Notes: a model not told the origin generated them from the letters alone. DNA of 64,000 nucleotides from Nocardiopsis sp. TSRI0078 (GCF_001905145.1 NZ_LWLB01000001.1:186001-250000); one strand, 5' to 3'. Numbered from the stretch's first letter, positions 28,696 through 36,400 are shown. Translations and numbers: made by a program.

Positions 28696-29235
28696 ATGAA
28701 GTTCGACGTGGTGGAGCCGAGCGACGAGCAGGCCGTCCTCAGCGAGGAGGAGGCGGCCGCGGCGGAGGAGCCTCCCCGCGGCGTGCACCCAAGCTCGCTC
28801 ACGCCTCCCGGCGGATGCGCACCAGGCTCCGGGACGGCCTGGCCACCCTGCACGCGTCCCTGGGCAGGCTGGACGGGCACATCCAGATCGCGCAGCGCCG
28901 CGACCCCGGCGACGGCGCCCCCGTCAGCATCGCCCTGGGCGAGTTGGCCCGGCACGACTTCGACCTCATGGGCGACATGGCCTCGCTGACCGTGAGCGCC
29001 GTCAGCGGGGCCAGCGAGGCGACCACGCAGTACGTCAACGGCAACCTGGACATGGCCGCCGAGGCCCGGGAGGACGCGGGCGTGGTCCCCGGACCCGAAC
29101 CTCCGGCGTACGGTCCCAACGTGCCCGTGCAGGACCGCGTTGGAGGACTTCGCCGACGCGGTCCGGGAGATCAGGGGCAAGTGGACCACGCTCAGGAGCG
29201 ACTCCTACCCACCAGCGGCGGACAGGTTCCGTTAG
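28696..29235 (+). pseudogene. Frameshifted adaptor-like gene (DUF6507/WXG-like) upstream of Imm49
   Basis: ATG 28696 has a GAGGGG ribosome site and begins MKFDVVEPSDEQAVLSEEEAA. That frame stops at 28989, but protein-like sequence continues in the next frame as RLRDGLATLHASLGRLDGH, then LARHDFDLMGDMASLTVSAV and YVNGNLDMAAEARE. It returns near 29140 to the first frame as ALEDFADAVREIRGKWTTL, ending at TAG 29233-29235. Two compensating single-base shifts (an apparent loss near 28790, an apparent gain near 29140) explain this. The middle resembles small DUF6507-type proteins that precede toxin/immunity genes in actinomycetes; that match is from memory. Either a decaying gene or a sequencing error. 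Confidence 0.5.
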
Positions 29236-29242
29236 CTGGATC

Positions 29243-29262
29243 CTCCCGCCTTCAGGCGGGAG
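29243..29262 (+). repeat. Hairpin resembling an IS200/IS605 (TnpB) right-end stem
   Basis: CTCCCGCC-TTCA-GGCGGGAG is a perfect 8-bp stem with TTCA loop, followed by AGGATGTCAA. This combination resembles the 3' end of TnpB-encoding IS200/IS605-type elements in actinobacteria (stem plus GGAtGTCAA). No tnpB is present nearby. It may equally be the terminator of the preceding gene. Confidence 0.4.
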
Positions 29263-29350
29263 AGGATGTCAAGGGCGACAGGCAAGGGACCGGTGAATCC
29301 ACCGCCAACGGCTACGACCACCGCGTTTTCGACCTGTCGGAGAAGGCTTC

Positions 29351-30235
29351 ATGACCACCCACGTGTCCCGGCATGAGATCGACCACGGAGTGGACCAGGA
29401 TTTCATCGCGTACCAGACCACGCGTCGCGCGAAGCTGATCCGAAGGCTCGAACGGGACTGCTCCAACATCGACCTGGATCTCTTCCCCGTCTACAACCTC
29501 GCGGAGACGATACTCCTGCTGGACCCCGAGGCCGCGACGGTAAAGACGTGGGAGTCGTGGGCGATCGCCATGCAGGTGCATGGCGCGGTCTTCGCCGTCT
29601 CCGAGGCCGAGAGGGGCTCCCGGGTCGAGTACATGATCGACCACGAGGTCCGCGGGCTCACCGCCCCCGGCATGCTCTACTGCGCCGACCCCTCCACCTG
29701 GGAGAGGGCGTTCCACCTGGCGGTGGTGTGCCGGGACAACGCGCGCGCCGAGGCGCTGTGCCGGGTCCCGGTGGAGCGCCTGCGCGAGGCGGCCCGGGGC
29801 GCGAAGGTGGAGTACAACGGCTACGTCTACCACTGGGTCGCCGCCCTCCAGGCCTTCGTCAACGGCACCGACGACCTGGCCTCCGAACTGCGCCGGGCCA
29901 TGGAACTGTCCGATCCCCGCGGGGACGCCTTCGGTGGAGAGGCCCTGGACCTGCTGGTCTTCCCGAAGATGGAGGTCTTCCGCCAGCTCCTGTTGGGGGA
30001 CTCGGCCAAGTTCAACGAGGCCCTCGTCCACGCCCTGGAGAGCCACAGGCGCTACCACACCAGCCAGGAGGACGAGAACAGGGTGAGCGGAATCGTTCCG
30101 CCGGCTCTGCTCGCCCTCGCCTGCCTGGCCCACGACAAGGCCGAGCGCACCCCGGGCTTCTCCCTGGACGTGGAGTCGGAGTACCTGCCCAAGCACCTCG
30201 TGCAGAGGTCCTGGTACGGCGAGTTCCCCGTCTGA
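29351..30235 (+). CDS. Imm49-family immunity protein
   Basis: 294 aa from ATG 29351. The C-terminal block PPALLALACLAHDKA...ESEYLPKHLVQRSWYGEFPV is characteristic of Imm49, the immunity proteins paired with polymorphic toxins in actinomycetes. The rest is soluble and helical with no signal peptide, consistent with cytoplasmic neutralisation of an incoming toxin. The gene follows a broken adaptor-like gene, and no toxin is visible beside it, so it looks like an orphan immunity gene. A second, truncated copy of the same C-terminal block lies at 33.7 kb. Confidence 0.8.
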   Translation: MTTHVSRHEIDHGVDQDFIAYQTTRRAKLIRRLERDCSNIDLDLFPVYNLAETILLLDPEAATVKTWESWAIAMQVHGAVFAVSEAERGSRVEYMIDHEVRGLTAPGMLYCADPSTWERAFHLAVVCRDNARAEALCRVPVERLREAARGAKVEYNGYVYHWVAALQAFVNGTDDLASELRRAMELSDPRGDAFGGEALDLLVFPKMEVFRQLLLGDSAKFNEALVHALESHRRYHTSQEDENRVSGIVPPALLALACLAHDKAERTPGFSLDVESEYLPKHLVQRSWYGEFPV

Positions 30236-30265
30236 GGCACACGGAGCCTTCCCAGCTCTGTCGTA

Positions 30266-30298
30266 CGGCAGCGGTCGAGGCTCCACCGACCGCTGCCG
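30266..30298 (+). terminator. Terminator after the Imm49 gene
   Basis: CGGCAGCGGTCG and CGACCGCTGCCG form a perfect 12-bp stem with a 9-nt loop, 31 bp after the Imm49 stop. Downstream DNA to 30571 shows no gene. Confidence 0.75.
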
Positions 30299-30571
30299 TC
30301 GCCTTCTCGGGCCGAACACGGATCCGTGGCCCGCACGCGCGTGGCCGGGCCGCGTGTAGGAGGGCGGCCCTTCTGACGGCCCCCGCTGCCCACCTCACGC
30401 ACGGACGCCAGGACGACCACGAAGGCGGAACCGCGGTGCTCAGCCCTCACGTGTTCGCCGGGAAGGGCCGCCTGGGCCCGGCCGGGCGGTGGAGCGGTCC
30501 TTCCCCTCACAGGCCTCACCACGATCACCCGAGAAGGCCGAGAAGAACGAGAAAAAGGCGGGACACCGGGA

Positions 30572-30691
30572 ATGGACGCAGGCCACCTGACGGTGGGGCA
30601 GTGGTGGATCGTGGCGATCGCCGTCTCCGCGCTGTTCCCCGCGGCCTTCTACTTCCGTCTCCGAAGCGGGAAGGGGCGTTGTACTCACTGA
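30572..30691 (+). CDS. Possible 39-aa single-span membrane peptide
   Basis: ATG 30572 to TGA 30689-30691 encodes a peptide starting MDAGHLTVGQWW, followed by one hydrophobic segment (IVAIAVSALFPAAFYF) and a basic tail RLRSGKGRCTH. The N-out/C-in membrane layout is protein-like. Only a weak GGGA lies upstream as ribosome site. It has no paralogue in the window and no assigned role. Confidence 0.35.
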   Translation: MDAGHLTVGQWWIVAIAVSALFPAAFYFRLRSGKGRCTH

Positions 30692-30758
30692 TCGCGCCCG
30701 CGCGCGGCCTCGTACGGGCCCAGAGCGCGGGGGCGGTCCCAACCCGCCGCCACGACCC

Positions 30759-31277
30759 TCACGCCTGTGCGCGCGGCAGATCCAGCTCGAACCACACCGT
30801 CGTACGGTCCCCGTCGTGGAAGGTGCCCCACCGACTGGCCTCGGCGTCCACCAGGCGCAGCCCCAGCCCGCCCTCCCGCCCCGGGTCGAGCGGACGCAGG
30901 TGCGGCGAGGAACCGCTCCGGTCGCGCGGCCCCTGGTCCACGACCTTGACCTGGATCCGGCCGCGCAGCCGGTTCACGGCGACGACGACCTCACCGCCCT
31001 CGTCCCCGCTGCGCGTGTGTGTGACGGCGTTGTTGAACAGCTCGCTGGCCAGGGTCAGGGCCGTGTCCGCGACGGAGTGCGGCACCACGGCGGTCAGGTG
31101 GGCGCGCAGCGTGCGGGCCTGCTCCGGCCGCCCCGGCACCCTCATCGCGTGGTTGGGGTGCTGCGATGGTGCCCGGCCCAGCGTGATCGGCGCCCGTACC
31201 TCGGAATCGGTGACCCGCTGGGGCAGAGACTCGACTATGTCGGCCATGTGGCTTTTGTTTAGATTTATGTGAATCAC
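30759..31277 (-). CDS. RsbW/GHKL-type ATP-binding regulatory protein
   Basis: 172 aa from GTG 31277, or 162 aa if ATG 31247 is used; neither has a strong ribosome site. It is a small HATPase_c protein with N-box ELFNNAVTHTRSG, G1 box VDQGPRDRSG and G2 box GGLGLRLVD. Streptomyces carry many such anti-sigma-like or serine kinase proteins, often beside DUF397 and XRE/DUF5753 genes exactly as here (whiJ/abaA-like clusters). It is divergent from the XRE gene. The partner sigma or anti-sigma antagonist is not visible. Confidence 0.85.
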   Translation of the reverse strand: MIHINLNKSHMADIVESLPQRVTDSEVRAPITLGRAPSQHPNHAMRVPGRPEQARTLRAHLTAVVPHSVADTALTLASELFNNAVTHTRSGDEGGEVVVAVNRLRGRIQVKVVDQGPRDRSGSSPHLRPLDPGREGGLGLRLVDAEASRWGTFHDGDRTTVWFELDLPRAQA

Positions 31278-31452
31278 TGACCCACCCCGAATTCATTCCC
31301 CCGTGGCCACGCCCCCGGTGGCCCGTACACCACCTTGGACAGCGGCAGTTCGGGCGCGCCAGGGATATCACCAAAGGGTCACACTTCGTCGTTCCACGCA
31401 CTATCGAGTCGTGCCCTGGTCTTGCATTGGTGATGGTGGCGATAACCCGGAA

Positions 31453-32289
31453 ATGGGGGTCGTATTGAGTCGCAGTGCCAACCCCAGGTGGAGACGTCTG
31501 GGAAAGAAGGTCAGTACCTGCCGCAGGAAGGCCGGGATGACGCAGGGCCAGGTGGCGCAGGCTTTGCGGGTGGTGCAGTCGACCGTGTCGGCGTGGGAGC
31601 GCGGGACCCGCGGGCTGCCTTCCGACCGGGCCGCGGAACTGGACGAGCTGTTCGGCGCGTCCGGTGCGATAAAGCAGGCGTGGAACACCGCGAACGCGCC
31701 CGACGCACTACCGCCCTGGTACACCGAGGTCGGTCAGCTGGAGCGCGAGGCGGTCGAACTCCGCGAGTACCAGCCGGTGATCTTCCCCGGCCTGGTGCAG
31801 TGCGAGGCGTACACCAGGGGCCTTCTCGCCGACACCGTTCCCTGGTTCTCCGCGAAGGAGCTCGGCCAGATGGCCTCCCTGCGGATGGGGCGCCAGGAGG
31901 TCCTGAAGGGGGCGAACCCACCGCTGGTGTCGGTCGTGGTGGAGGAGTCGGTACTCCGACGCACCGTACAGGGCGGAAAACCGGTTCTTCGTGAACAGAT
32001 CGGCCGGGTTCTCGCGTTGATCGACAAAGGGATGATCCGTTTCCAGGTGATTCCGTCGGACACCGAGTGCCATCCCGGGGGATCGGGCCCGTTTCGACTC
32101 TACACATTCCCTGACAAACCCACGGTTGCCTCCGCAGAACACATGGAGGGTGAGCAGCTCATGGATGACATGATGCGGGTGCAACACTGCGCGACTCTCT
32201 TCGGCGTTCTCCAGTCGGAGGCGATGTCGCCCCGTGCGAGTCGGGAACTGATCAGGAAGGTCAAGGAAGAACTCGATGACGAAGCGTGA
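31453..32289 (+). CDS. XRE-family regulator with DUF5753 domain (WhiJ-like)
   Basis: 278 aa from ATG 31453. The N-terminal HTH_31 domain (LGKKVSTCRRKAGMTQGQVAQAL...STVSAWERGTRGLPS, residues about 15-65) is followed by a DUF5753 domain running from PPWYTEVGQLEREAVELREYQPVIFPGLVQ to the end. This pair is typical of large actinomycete families that act with a DUF397 partner in development or antibiotic control. The stop overlaps the start of the DUF397 gene by 14 nt, implying translational coupling. The ribosome site is weak. Confidence 0.9.
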   Translation: MGVVLSRSANPRWRRLGKKVSTCRRKAGMTQGQVAQALRVVQSTVSAWERGTRGLPSDRAAELDELFGASGAIKQAWNTANAPDALPPWYTEVGQLEREAVELREYQPVIFPGLVQCEAYTRGLLADTVPWFSAKELGQMASLRMGRQEVLKGANPPLVSVVVEESVLRRTVQGGKPVLREQIGRVLALIDKGMIRFQVIPSDTECHPGGSGPFRLYTFPDKPTVASAEHMEGEQLMDDMMRVQHCATLFGVLQSEAMSPRASRELIRKVKEELDDEA

Positions 32290-32461
32290 GCCCCACTGGC
32301 ACAAGAGCAGCTACAGCGGCGGATCGGGCAGCTGTGTGGAGGTGGCAGAAGGGGAGGCGGTCCTGGTGCGCGACACGCAGAACCGCGGACTCGGACACAT
32401 CGACTACACGCCGGGAGCCTGGACCTCGTTCCTGCACTGCGTCAATCTCCCCACCCCCTGA
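32276..32461 (+). CDS. DUF397 protein
   Basis: 61 aa from ATG 32276, inside the end of the XRE gene. Shows the DUF397 pattern WHKSSYSGGSGSCVEVA, VLVRDTQN and a C-terminal aromatic F residue region. These small proteins partner DUF5753 regulators, probably modulating their DNA binding. A strong terminator follows directly. Confidence 0.95.
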   Translation: MTKREPHWHKSSYSGGSGSCVEVAEGEAVLVRDTQNRGLGHIDYTPGAWTSFLHCVNLPTP

Positions 32462-32474
32462 ACCGGGACGAAAC

Positions 32475-32506
32475 AACGGCCGCCCGGCATTCCGGGCGGC
32501 CGTTTT
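32475..32506 (+). terminator. Strong terminator of the XRE-DUF397 operon
   Basis: AACGGCCGCCCGG / CCGGGCGGCCGTT form a perfect 13-bp stem with CATT loop, ending in TTTT. It lies 14 bp after the DUF397 stop. Confidence 0.9.
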
Positions 32507-32668
32507 CGCGCCACGTCCCACATTACTTCCCAGTACAGTTTCACCCCGCCTCCTCCATCCCTTACTCTCTGTTTCGAAAACACAGCTCAAGCAAAGACCC
32601 CGCGACGGAAGGAACCGCCCGGGGTCGTGGCCAGCAACAACCACCCTTTGACAAGAAGGATTGCCAGC

Positions 32669-32938
32669 ATGCGCCAGTTTAGCGCTGACCTTCTCAGCCG
32701 CGCCCTCGGGCCGCTGAGGACCCTCCTCGCCTCCCCGCGCGGGCGCCGCTCCCCCGTCGCCGGACGCCGTCGCCGCTCCACCCGGGTCCGCCCCTACGTG
32801 CCCGCACCCGTTCCGGTTCCCGCGCCCCGGGAGCGGGCTCCCCGCCTCGCGCCGCCCGGCGAGACCGTCCCGCCCGAGTCCGTCGCCCTGGTCCGGCCGG
32901 TCCGACCGCCAGGTGCTCCGCACTCTGTCGGTGCCTGA
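32669..32938 (+). CDS. Small basic, Pro/Arg-rich hypothetical protein
   Basis: 89 aa from ATG 32669, with AAGGA 8 nt upstream. A short amphipathic start (MRQFSADLLSRALGPLRTLL) leads into an Arg- and Pro-rich disordered chain (RGRRSPVAGRRRRSTRVR, PAPVPVPAP). No known domain recognised. The start region is locally AT-richer than its surroundings, suggesting a real initiation site, but the composition also allows a chance frame. Confidence 0.4.
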   Translation: MRQFSADLLSRALGPLRTLLASPRGRRSPVAGRRRRSTRVRPYVPAPVPVPAPRERAPRLAPPGETVPPESVALVRPVRPPGAPHSVGA

Positions 32939-33022
32939 GGCCCGGCCCGGCCACCCTGGGCGCGGGCCTGACCGGCTCCGGCTGGCGGGGACACCCGCGT
33001 CCGCCCCGGGCCTCTCATCGGG

Positions 33023-33496
33023 TCATCGGGGACCACGCCCCACATCCGAGGAGCCGCACCTGATCCCCCCGCTCCAGGGAAGGCGGTCCTCGAAGTCACA
33101 TGCCGCGACGGCGGGCGCCCCCGCACGCCAGAGGGAATGGAGCAGGTCGGTCACCAGGACGATCATCCCGGGCAGGAACGAGTCGTCCTCCGCCTCGATC
33201 TCGATGAGCACCGGCCAGAACAGGAAGTCCTCGTCGAAGGTTCCCTCCCCTGAGGAGTCCGGGTTCCGGCGCACTTCGACGTCGATGCCACGGACGTCCG
33301 CCTCGTCCTCCTGGAAGGAGACACCCGGTTCCAGGGGCAGCAGGCCCCGGGCGGAGCGCACACCCACCCCGGCGACGAAGACCTTGCAGTACGGGGAATC
33401 CGCCGGCGTACGGAGAGGCCCCCTCGGAACACCCTGGCCCAATCGGTCCTCCCATGCGGTTCGCCCCGCCACATGCACGGTGATCTCGTGCTTGGT
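33023..33496 (-). pseudogene. 5'-truncated hypothetical gene abutting a transposase tail
   Basis: The minus-strand frame reads TKHEITVHVAGRTAWEDRLG, then ADSPYCKVFVAGVGVRSA, FLFWPVLIEIEAED and AVAACDFEDRLPWSGG before ending at 33023. It resembles a conserved actinomycete hypothetical protein whose C-terminus is ACDFEDELPW-like. A start codon directly before TKHEI is missing, since the codon there is CGC and the DNA beyond encodes a transposase tail on the other strand. It therefore seems cut at its first codon by a mobile-element end. GTG 33478 could still start a 151-aa form. Confidence 0.5.
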
Positions 33497-33498
33497 GC

Positions 33499-33629
33499 GT
33501 CCGCCAGCAGGTGCTGGCCTTGGATGGGCCGGAAACGCTGCTGGTGCGAGGCAAGGGGCCTGGCCTGCGGTGATCTTGTGTTTATGGCGGGGTTGGGCGC
33601 CCAACCCCGCCATAAACACAAGATCACCG
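33499..33629 (+). mobile_element. Remnant of an insertion sequence end (transposase C-terminus plus inverted repeat)
   Basis: The plus strand reads VRQQVLALDGPETLLVRGKG, then PGLR and a TGA at 33571-33573, a transposase-like C-terminus. The stop lies inside a perfect 62-bp palindrome (33568-33629) that would be the terminal repeat joined to an inverted copy. Both flanking minus-strand genes are broken. The IS family could not be named. Confidence 0.45.
33568..33629. repeat. Perfect 62-bp palindrome with no spacer
   Basis: Every base from 33568 to 33629 pairs with its partner across the centre at 33598/33599 (31-bp arms, core TTGGGCGCCCAA, arm beginning CGGTGATCTTGTGTTTATGG). Uninterrupted palindromes of this size are unstable and rare in bacterial genes. 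It looks like two transposon ends joined head to head, or a very strong bidirectional terminator. Confidence 0.9.
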
Positions 33630-33678
33630 AGGTCGTGGCCTCCCGTATCACACTGGGAGCGTATGCGGTCAGCGTACT

Positions 33679-33946
33679 AAGCGGGGACTCGCCGTACCAG
33701 GAGTGCTGGAGGATGTGCTTGGGCAGGTAGTCCGAGCCGAGGTCGGGCCTGGAGTCGGAGGCGACTTGGCTGAGGACGTAGGCCAGGCAGGCGACTCCGA
33801 GGAGGAACAGCGGAACCGCGCCCATGAGGCCCTCGCCGTTGCCTCCGTATCATCCGACTCAATTGCTCACTCTGTAAATTTCTCCCATTGAACGCCGCTG
33901 TCATCTCATCCAGGAAATCCAGGACATCTGGATCAAGCCTGCGCAT
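33679..33946 (-). pseudogene. Imm49 remnant fused to an unrelated N-terminus
   Basis: ATG 33946 has an excellent ribosome site (AGGAGGG 5 nt upstream) and starts MRRLDPDVLDFLDEMTAAFN in AT-richer DNA. After about 33 codons the frame changes by one base and the Imm49 C-terminal block appears: MGAVPLFLLGVACLA, then DLGSDYLPKHILQHSWYGES. The stop is lost, and the sequence runs on toward the 62-bp palindrome. About 200 internal residues of a full Imm49 are missing. It is a degraded second copy of the gene at 29.4 kb. Confidence 0.6.
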
Positions 33947-34323
33947 ACTCTCCCTCCTTTTCCAGCTCCCTCATGCGCCGGACACTCCGGAGGCTCTACA
34001 TTCCTGCCAACCCGAGGGACGTGATCCCCTTGTTCAGCCGGCAACAGTCTGCGCAAGAAGGACAGCCCCATCCTCCTGTTTTTTTCAAAGCAAACCAGTT
34101 GTCCACCTGGCCCGGGGACCGTTCCGCGATCCCGTCGACTCCCCACCACCTTCCGGGCCTTTCGGGTCTTTCGGGCCTTCCGGAGGGAGAAACCCGGTCG
34201 GCCACGACAGGGCCCGCTACTCACCGTGATTATGAAGCGACTCTTTGCAAGAATACGGTCACGCCCCGAACAGGTCCGTTCTCCGGCCCGTCCGCACGAC
34301 CGCACGACCAGGGAGAGTCCTCC
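33947..34323. other. 377-bp intergenic region, no gene seen
   Basis: Locally AT-richer DNA with a T7 run near 34080 and a self-complementary patch of TTTCGGG repeats at about 34145-34190, which may be a weak terminator. The signal-peptide gene downstream has its ribosome site GGGAGAG at the right end. No convincing promoter was identified. Confidence 0.4.
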
Positions 34324-35595
34324 GTGAAAGCCAGCCGTCCGATCCTCGCCCTGACCATGGGCACCATGCTCCTGTTCCCCGTCGGCCCCGCGGCAGCGGC
34401 GCCGACGGCGCCTCCCGCGGACCACTTCCGCGTGGTCGGCGAGCAACCCGTCCGGTGGACGCCGCACGTCCTGGACGGGGCGGTCAAGGACATCCTGCGG
34501 ATCGGCGACACCGTCGTCGTCGCCGGGGACTTCTCCCAGGTCACCGAGGCCGGAGGCGGCCGTACCCACGACCTCCACAACCTGTTCGCGTTCGAGCACG
34601 GCACCGGGCGGATCGTCTCCGGGTTCTCCCCGCGCGTGGACGGCACCGTCACCTCGCTGGCCCCCGGCCCCGGCGGGACGGTGCTCGTCGGCGGCGAGTT
34701 CCGCTCCGTCGACGGCCGGGCCTCACGAGGGCTGGCGCGCCTGTCGCTCCGCGACGGCCGGGCGACGCCCTGGTTCCGCGCCTCCCTCGACGGGGGCACC
34801 GCCTTCCGCATCGCCAGTGACGGCGAGCACCTGTACGTGGGCGGCAACTTCTCCGGCGTCAACGGCGTGGAGCGCGCCGCGCTGGCCCGCCTCGACGCGC
34901 GGACCGGTTCCGTGGACGAGGGGTTCGCGCCGCGCGTGTCCGACCAGCGCCGGGACTCCCTCAAGGTCCAGGAGCTGGCGCTGAGCCCGGACGGGCGGCG
35001 GCTGCTCGTCAACGGCACGTTCACGAAGGTGGACGGCCACGACCGCCACCAGATCGCCATGATCGACACCGGCAGCGGCTCGGTCACCCCGTGGTCCACG
35101 TCGGCCTACGAGGCGGACTGCGACTACTCCCTGATGCAGACCTACCTGCGGCAGATGGACTTCTCCCCCGACGGCTCCTACTTCGCGGTGGTGACCGCGG
35201 GCGGCCCGAAGGTCAAGCCGGGCCTGTGCAAGTCCGTGGCGCGCTTCGAGAACACCGACACCCCCGGCTCCGAGCCCACCTGGAGCAACAAGACCGGCGG
35301 CGACTCGCTGTACTCGGTGGAGATCACCTCGTCGGCGGTGTACGTGGGCGGGCACCAGCGCTGGATGGACAACCCCGAGGGCGCGCTCAACCCCGGCCCC
35401 GGATCGGTGGCGCGCGAGGGCATCGCCGCGGTGGACCCGGGGACCGGGAAGGCGCTGCCCTGGAACCCCGGCCGCGCGCGCGGGCACGGCGCGGAGGCCC
35501 TGCACGCCACCTCCGACGGGCTGTACGTGGGCAGCGACACCGAGCGCCTGGCCGACGAGTACCACGCCCGCCTGGGGATGTTCCCGCTCTCCTGA
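34324..35595 (+). CDS. Secreted beta-propeller protein (delta-60 repeat/DUF5122-like)
   Basis: 423 aa from GTG 34324 (GGGAGAG 8 nt upstream). The Sec signal peptide ends near PVGPAAAA. The mature protein is a string of blade-like repeats with the pattern GDTVVVAGDFSQV, GGTVLVGGEFRSVDG, GEHLYVGGNFSGVNG, RRLLVNGTFTKVDG and SAVYVGGHQRWM, each followed by a LARLD-type strand. This is typical of delta-60/DUF5122 propellers exported by actinomycetes. Two Cys (about residues 260 and 300) could form a disulfide. Function unknown; binding of a surface or extracellular ligand is an inference. Confidence 0.8.
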   Translation: MKASRPILALTMGTMLLFPVGPAAAAPTAPPADHFRVVGEQPVRWTPHVLDGAVKDILRIGDTVVVAGDFSQVTEAGGGRTHDLHNLFAFEHGTGRIVSGFSPRVDGTVTSLAPGPGGTVLVGGEFRSVDGRASRGLARLSLRDGRATPWFRASLDGGTAFRIASDGEHLYVGGNFSGVNGVERAALARLDARTGSVDEGFAPRVSDQRRDSLKVQELALSPDGRRLLVNGTFTKVDGHDRHQIAMIDTGSGSVTPWSTSAYEADCDYSLMQTYLRQMDFSPDGSYFAVVTAGGPKVKPGLCKSVARFENTDTPGSEPTWSNKTGGDSLYSVEITSSAVYVGGHQRWMDNPEGALNPGPGSVAREGIAAVDPGTGKALPWNPGRARGHGAEALHATSDGLYVGSDTERLADEYHARLGMFPLS

Positions 35596-35607
35596 GACCA
35601 GGGCGGG

Positions 35608-36054
35608 TCAGGCCGCGGGGGTGCGCGGGCGCCGCCCCCCGCGGCCGCGGTGCGCGGACTTGTCCGTGCCGCTGAGCAGCTGCTGGACACGCTGGGGGGA
35701 GAGGTCGACGACGTCCGCCATGGCCCGCTGGGTGATGCCCGCCTTCTGCAGGGTTTCCAGCACCCGGGTCCGGTTGCGGTCGCGCTCGTCCTGGGACCGC
35801 CGGAACTCCTCCTCCGCCACGAGGTACTGGAGGACCTCCTCGGTCACGTCCTCACCGCCGAACTCGTAACGCCAGGTGATCGTGAAGTCCTCGGGGTCGC
35901 TGTCCGTCAGGTCGGCGATGAACTCCGGCACCTCGTCCTTGATCTCGGAGAAGCGCAGATAATCGGCCACTCCCGCGACGTTCTTCGGCAGACCGTCGAT
36001 GCTGACAGCCCACAGGTCCTCGTCCCGGATGACGGTCACGGTGTAGTTGGTCAC
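35608..36054 (-). CDS. hicB: HicB-like antitoxin with C-terminal HTH
   Basis: 148 aa from GTG 36054, which overlaps the toxin stop (GTGA), with GGAGAAG upstream. The N-terminus YTVTVIRDEDLWAVSIDGLP matches the HicB partial RNase H-like fold that binds and blocks HicA. The C-terminal part (LETLQKAGITQRAMADVVDLSPQRVQQLLSG) is a helix-turn-helix for autorepression. A palindrome 33-48 bp upstream of hicA is the likely operator. Gene order toxin-antitoxin and coupling fit HicAB modules. Confidence 0.75.
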   Translation of the reverse strand: MTNYTVTVIRDEDLWAVSIDGLPKNVAGVADYLRFSEIKDEVPEFIADLTDSDPEDFTITWRYEFGGEDVTEEVLQYLVAEEEFRRSQDERDRNRTRVLETLQKAGITQRAMADVVDLSPQRVQQLLSGTDKSAHRGRGGRRPRTPAA

Positions 36055-36311
36055 GACTTCTCCATCCACTTCTCTCCGAACAGACGCTCCAGGCCGGCTT
36101 CGATACCTTGCAGCACGGTCCAGCTCAGCTTCCTGGGATGATCCGTGAGGCCGAAGTAACCGGCCGTTTCCCCGTCGGCGCCGACCACGACGTAGTGCTG
36201 GTGTGAACCCTTCCCCCGCCCCTGGAGCTCCTCCACACGCAAGCCGTTCTTCCGCGCCATCCGGCGCACCAGGGCGAGTAGGACCCGCGCCTTCATCCGC
36301 TTGTTGGCCAT
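36051..36311 (-). CDS. hicA: HicA-like mRNA interferase toxin
   Basis: 86 aa from ATG 36311. It carries the HicA double-stranded RNA-binding-like core with the catalytic-His motif GRGKGSHQHYVV, followed by LTDHPRKLSWTVLQGIEAGL. Longer than the minimal 60-residue HicA because of an N-terminal helix (KARVLLALVRRMARKNGLRV). HicA toxins cleave mRNA and are neutralised by the HicB partner encoded next. Confidence 0.78.
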   Translation of the reverse strand: MANKRMKARVLLALVRRMARKNGLRVEELQGRGKGSHQHYVVVGADGETAGYFGLTDHPRKLSWTVLQGIEAGLERLFGEKWMEKS

Positions 36312-36343
36312 GAGTCAAAAGCTAGCCCTCTGGCCGTACAAGC

Positions 36344-36359
36344 ATCTAGCGGACTAGAT
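36344..36359. promoter_or_regulatory. Palindrome upstream of hicAB, likely operator
   Basis: ATCTAG-CGGA-CTAGAT is a perfect 6-bp inverted repeat 33 bp before the hicA start, in AT-richer promoter-like DNA. It is the natural target for the HicB HTH domain. Confidence 0.55.
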
Positions 36360-36400
36360 ATTCGAGCTACAACCTTATTGGTTATGTCTTGCCGGAACCG

